Shown: positions 13,625 through 16,313 of the stretch, one piece after another | How the letters are laid out: every line of letters begins with the position of its first letter | Position numbering within the stretch: position 1 is the stretch's first letter | Source: AM-1111 sp046302135 | GTDB taxonomy: Bacteria; Bacteroidota; Bacteroidia; B-17B0; Aurantibacillaceae | NCBI GenBank assembly: GCA_046302135.1 | Contig: JBKCIQ010000076.1 | Span: 1 to 16,313, forward strand | Length of the DNA: 16,313 nucleotides | Reading direction: 5' to 3' | Position numbers and translations under genes: made by a program | Notes under the pieces: model-generated | What the model saw: the letters and a program-made list of their open reading frames with translations, nothing else | The model's database searches: none | Told to the model about the DNA's origin: nothing

Positions 13625-15195
13625 TGATAAAAAATGATTTTATCAAATATCTGATTTTATCTGTTTTATTTTCTATATTTTTTTTTATTTCACAATTTCA
13701 CAAATTTAGTCTGCCATTTTTTTGGGATGAGTCTTGGGTATATGGGCCAGCTTTAAAAAAAATGGCAGAAGATTTTTGTATTGTGCCGGCATGCGCTAAC
13801 GAATATACAAGAGGTCACCCATTACTTTTTCATGCTCTTGGAGGTTTATGGATTAAAATTTTCGGAAACAATTTTGTATCACTTAGATCATTTGCATTTT
13901 TTATAACAATAACTTTACAGTATAGTTGCTTTTTCGTTGGTTGTAAACTTTTTAATCCAAGATCAGGATTTTATATATCCTCAATTTTACTTTTACAAAA
14001 TATTATTTTTGCACAAGCAATATTTTTATTCCCTGAGATTTTTCTTGCTTTAACCGCAATTTGGACATTCTATTTTTACCTGAAAAAAAAGACAACAGGT
14101 TATTTAATTTCTGCATTTTTACTTTGCTTAATTAAAGAACAAGGCAGTTTACTTTTACTTTCATTTTTTTTATGGGAAATTGTTTCCAATGTCAGAAATT
14201 ATGGATTTAAATTTTATTTAAATATAAATGAACTATTTAAATTGTCATTGCTAATCATTCCATCAATTGGGATAGTTGTTTTTTTACTACTTCAAAAAGT
14301 GCAAAAAGGATATTGGTTTTATCCTGAACATATTAATTTAATTTCTCTAGATTTAAAACATTCAGGTTACCAATTTAAAACAGCACTAAAACTTTTAACA
14401 ACCGAATCTGGTAGGTATATTATTTCATTTTTGTTTGTAGTGTGTTTTTTAATTTATGGTAAAATTAAACCAACAGCCACCAGAATATTAATGCTGATAA
14501 TGGCTTTTACCTCATTAGAAATTGTTTCAATAAAATGGGATATACCAATTCCCGTTTTAATAATTATCATAATACCAATCGTATTTTTAGTTTTATATAG
14601 ATTTATTTTTGCAGATGAGGAACAAGGAATAAAATTACCTTATATAGGTCCTTCATTATTTTTCATTTTTGTTTACCTCGCATTCTGTTCCTTTAATTTT
14701 TTTACAGATAGGTATCTTGCAATGGTATTACCTTTTTTAGTCCTAATTTTTGTCGGCTTAACTGATCATTGGATTTCATCAAATTGGACAAAAAATATAC
14801 TATTCATTTCTATTATATTTTTAAGCACATTTAATTTGAGAAATTTAAATGGATTTGGAGACACCTCCCCGAAAAATTATCAAATGATAAGATTACATCA
14901 AAAAATAATAAATTACGCATTAACATCTCACTGGGAGAAAAAAAATATTCTAACCACATTCATTATGAAAAACAATATGGTAAATGTGAGTTCAGGATAT
15001 GTTAAAAAAAATCAGGTTTTTGAAAACACCACAAACATTTATTTAAATCATATGCCAAAACCTGAATATGTGATTTTCTTTCCATATGAAATTGACAAAA
15101 ATATTAACTCATTTGTTCAATCAAACAATTGTAAAAAATTAATAGAAATTAAGTTCGAAGATGCAATTGCTTTAATTTATAAAGTTCAACCATAG
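13624..15195 (+). CDS. GT-C family membrane glycosyltransferase (PMT/ArnT-like)
   Basis: This is a 523-residue polytopic inner-membrane protein with about ten or more hydrophobic segments. After the first segment comes F-F-W-D-E-S-W-V-Y-G, whose D35-E36 pair is the acidic first-loop motif of GT-C enzymes, followed by R-G-H-P-L-L-F-H (63-70), also typical of the PMT_2/ArnT-like group. These enzymes move a sugar from a polyprenyl-phosphate donor to protein, lipid A or a glycan on the periplasmic side. The C-terminal 100 residues are soluble. I start at the ATG at 13624, which overlaps the upstream stop as TGATG; a TTG one codon earlier would also be in frame. Linkage to the three secreted or surface proteins upstream suggests it modifies one of them or a surface glycan. 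The acceptor is unknown. GalE, encoded next on the other strand, could contribute to sugar supply. Confidence 0.85.
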   Translation: MIKNDFIKYLILSVLFSIFFFISQFHKFSLPFFWDESWVYGPALKKMAEDFCIVPACANEYTRGHPLLFHALGGLWIKIFGNNFVSLRSFAFFITITLQYSCFFVGCKLFNPRSGFYISSILLLQNIIFAQAIFLFPEIFLALTAIWTFYFYLKKKTTGYLISAFLLCLIKEQGSLLLLSFFLWEIVSNVRNYGFKFYLNINELFKLSLLIIPSIGIVVFLLLQKVQKGYWFYPEHINLISLDLKHSGYQFKTALKLLTTESGRYIISFLFVVCFLIYGKIKPTATRILMLIMAFTSLEIVSIKWDIPIPVLIIIIIPIVFLVLYRFIFADEEQGIKLPYIGPSLFFIFVYLAFCSFNFFTDRYLAMVLPFLVLIFVGLTDHWISSNWTKNILFISIIFLSTFNLRNLNGFGDTSPKNYQMIRLHQKIINYALTSHWEKKNILTTFIMKNNMVNVSSGYVKKNQVFENTTNIYLNHMPKPEYVIFFPYEIDKNINSFVQSNNCKKLIEIKFEDAIALIYKVQP

Positions 15196-15209
15196 CTACT
15201 TATTCAACT

Positions 15210-15258
15210 AAGCCATAATTAATTTAAAATCGAGCTTTAATTAATGATTTTATAGCTT
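15210..15258. terminator. Weak AT-rich hairpin between convergent genes
   Basis: The gap between the glycosyltransferase stop and the galE stop holds an imperfect inverted repeat. AAGC (15210-15213) pairs with GCTT (15255-15258), ATAA (15215-15218) with TTAT (15250-15253), and TTAATTtAAA (15219-15228) with TTTAATTAA (15236-15244), around the loop ATCGAGC. It could end transcripts from both sides. The stem is AT-rich, interrupted, and has no long T run on either side, so confidence is low. Confidence 0.3.
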
Positions 15259-15269
15259 CAATAAGATTA

Positions 15270-16298
15270 TTATTTTGAATTCGAACTAAGAAATATTTCC
15301 CACTTCCAGGCTGTATCCATTATATCCTCAATACCTCTCGTTGGTACCCATCCCAAATCATTTTTTACTAAAGTATTATCGGAGAAAATTTCTACCACAT
15401 CCCCTACCCTTCGTGGACCTACTTTATAGTTGAGTTTTTTTCCACTGATTTTTTCAAAAGCTTCTATTGCTTCTAAAACAGTCACCCCATTTCCCGTTCC
15501 CAGATTATAAACTTTATAAAATGGAAATGAAGAAACAAATAATTTTTCAATGGCCATAACATGTGCTTCTGCTAAATCACTTATATGTATGAAGTCTCGA
15601 ACACAAGAACCGTCACGTGTAGTGTAATCCGTTCCATTCACTAAAAGCTCATTTATTTTTCCAATTGCAAATTGAGTAATTGCAGGAACTAAATTAGAAG
15701 GCTTTCCTATAGGTAATTCGCCATTTAAACCTGATTGGTGAGCGCCTGCAGGATTGAAATATCTTAACGATATAACCTTAATATTTGGATTTGCATTTAC
15801 AAAATGTTCAATGATTTCTTCGCCCATTTGTTTTGTGTTGGCATAAGGGCTCTCTGCTTTTGCAAACGGAGTACTCTCTGTTACTGGCAAAATGGAAGTA
15901 TTTCCATAGACAGAACAAGAAGATGAAAAAATAAAATTATTTACTTTGTATTCTTTACAAACTCTTAGTAGATTAATTAATCCGTTTAGATTATTTGAGT
16001 AATATTTTAAAGGTTTTTCTACCGATTCCCCAACAGATTTGAAGGCGGCAAAATGTATAATCCCGCTAATATCCGGATGCAAACTGAAAACTTTTTTCAA
16101 TGCATTCAAATCACAGATATCAATTGGATGATAAGTAATTTCACTTCCTGTAATATTTTTTATTCGTTCATATGTGTTATCATTAGAGTTGGAATAATTA
16201 TCTATAGAAATTACTTCTAAGTCTTTTTTTCGTAATAATTCTATAATAGTGTGTGAACCAATATAACCTGATCCACCTGTGACCAAAACTTTTTTCAT
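15270..16298 (-). CDS. galE: UDP-glucose 4-epimerase (GalE family)
   Basis: Interconverts UDP-glucose and UDP-galactose with bound NAD, supplying galactose for surface glycans. It is an extended SDR of 342 residues, the normal length. The NAD-binding motif GGSGYIG spans 8-14. The catalytic set is Ser127 in F-S-S-S-C-S-V-Y-G and the Y-x-x-x-K pair Tyr152 and Lys156. Conserved blocks L-R-Y-F-N-P-A-G-A-H, D-Y-x-T-x-D-G-S-C-V-R-D-F-I-H and Y-N-L-G-T-G-N-G are intact. At the position matching E. coli Tyr299 and human Cys307, which controls whether N-acetylated sugars fit, this protein has Ile304, by my hand alignment. Dual use of UDP-GlcNAc is therefore possible but unproven. The start codon at 16296-16298 lies near the window edge, so its promoter is out of view. 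The gene converges on the surface operon. Confidence 0.95.
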   Translation of the reverse strand: MKKVLVTGGSGYIGSHTIIELLRKKDLEVISIDNYSNSNDNTYERIKNITGSEITYHPIDICDLNALKKVFSLHPDISGIIHFAAFKSVGESVEKPLKYYSNNLNGLINLLRVCKEYKVNNFIFSSSCSVYGNTSILPVTESTPFAKAESPYANTKQMGEEIIEHFVNANPNIKVISLRYFNPAGAHQSGLNGELPIGKPSNLVPAITQFAIGKINELLVNGTDYTTRDGSCVRDFIHISDLAEAHVMAIEKLFVSSFPFYKVYNLGTGNGVTVLEAIEAFEKISGKKLNYKVGPRRVGDVVEIFSDNTLVKNDLGWVPTRGIEDIMDTAWKWEIFLSSNSK

Positions 16299-16313
16299 AA
16301 TACAACGTAAAGA

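Overview
The window looks like a chromosomal segment from a member of the Bacteroidota, probably flavobacteria-like. The DNA is strongly AT-rich. Shine-Dalgarno sites are mostly absent, and several genes are preceded by the TAnnTTTG -7 element typical of this phylum. One protein carries a type IX secretion (T9SS) type A C-terminal sorting domain, one lipoprotein has a Bacteroidota-style surface export signal, and a 5'-nucleotidase is split into two genes. I see no tRNA, rRNA, CRISPR array, insertion sequence or prophage gene. Every base lies in or close to a gene, and the longest gene-free stretch is the first 146 bases.

Layout. (a) 97-3364, minus strand: dnaA with a clear intrinsic terminator, preceded by a two-gene 5'-nucleotidase made of a Tat-type metallophosphatase half and a lipoprotein nucleotide-binding half. 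(b) 3451-5719, plus strand: a hot-dog acyl-CoA thioesterase, a D-3-hydroxybutyrate dehydrogenase and a patatin-like phospholipase, probably one lipid or hydroxyacid operon. (c) 5735-7381, minus strand: an unknown lipoprotein, a lipoprotein-type methionine sulfoxide reductase A and an unknown secreted protein. (d) 7490-8767, plus: the replication-repair ATPase RarA, facing a four-helix membrane protein (8780-9211, minus). (e) 9316-15195, plus: a tightly coupled four-gene operon joined by ATGA, ATGA and TGATG junctions. It encodes a predicted surface lipoprotein, a DUF5723-like outer-membrane barrel, a seven-repeat secreted propeller with a T9SS tail, and a GT-C membrane glycosyltransferase. (f) 15270-16298, minus: GalE-type UDP-sugar 4-epimerase.

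How the parts fit. Regions a and d hold housekeeping replication functions. Regions b and c handle acyl metabolism and envelope maintenance. Region e is the most novel part: all four products are predicted to act in or on the envelope, and their stops and starts interlock, so they are probably made in fixed proportion. The best guess is a cell-surface assembly whose exported parts may be glycosylated by the fourth product. That reading is inference. The gene calls rest on motifs read by eye, without database searches.
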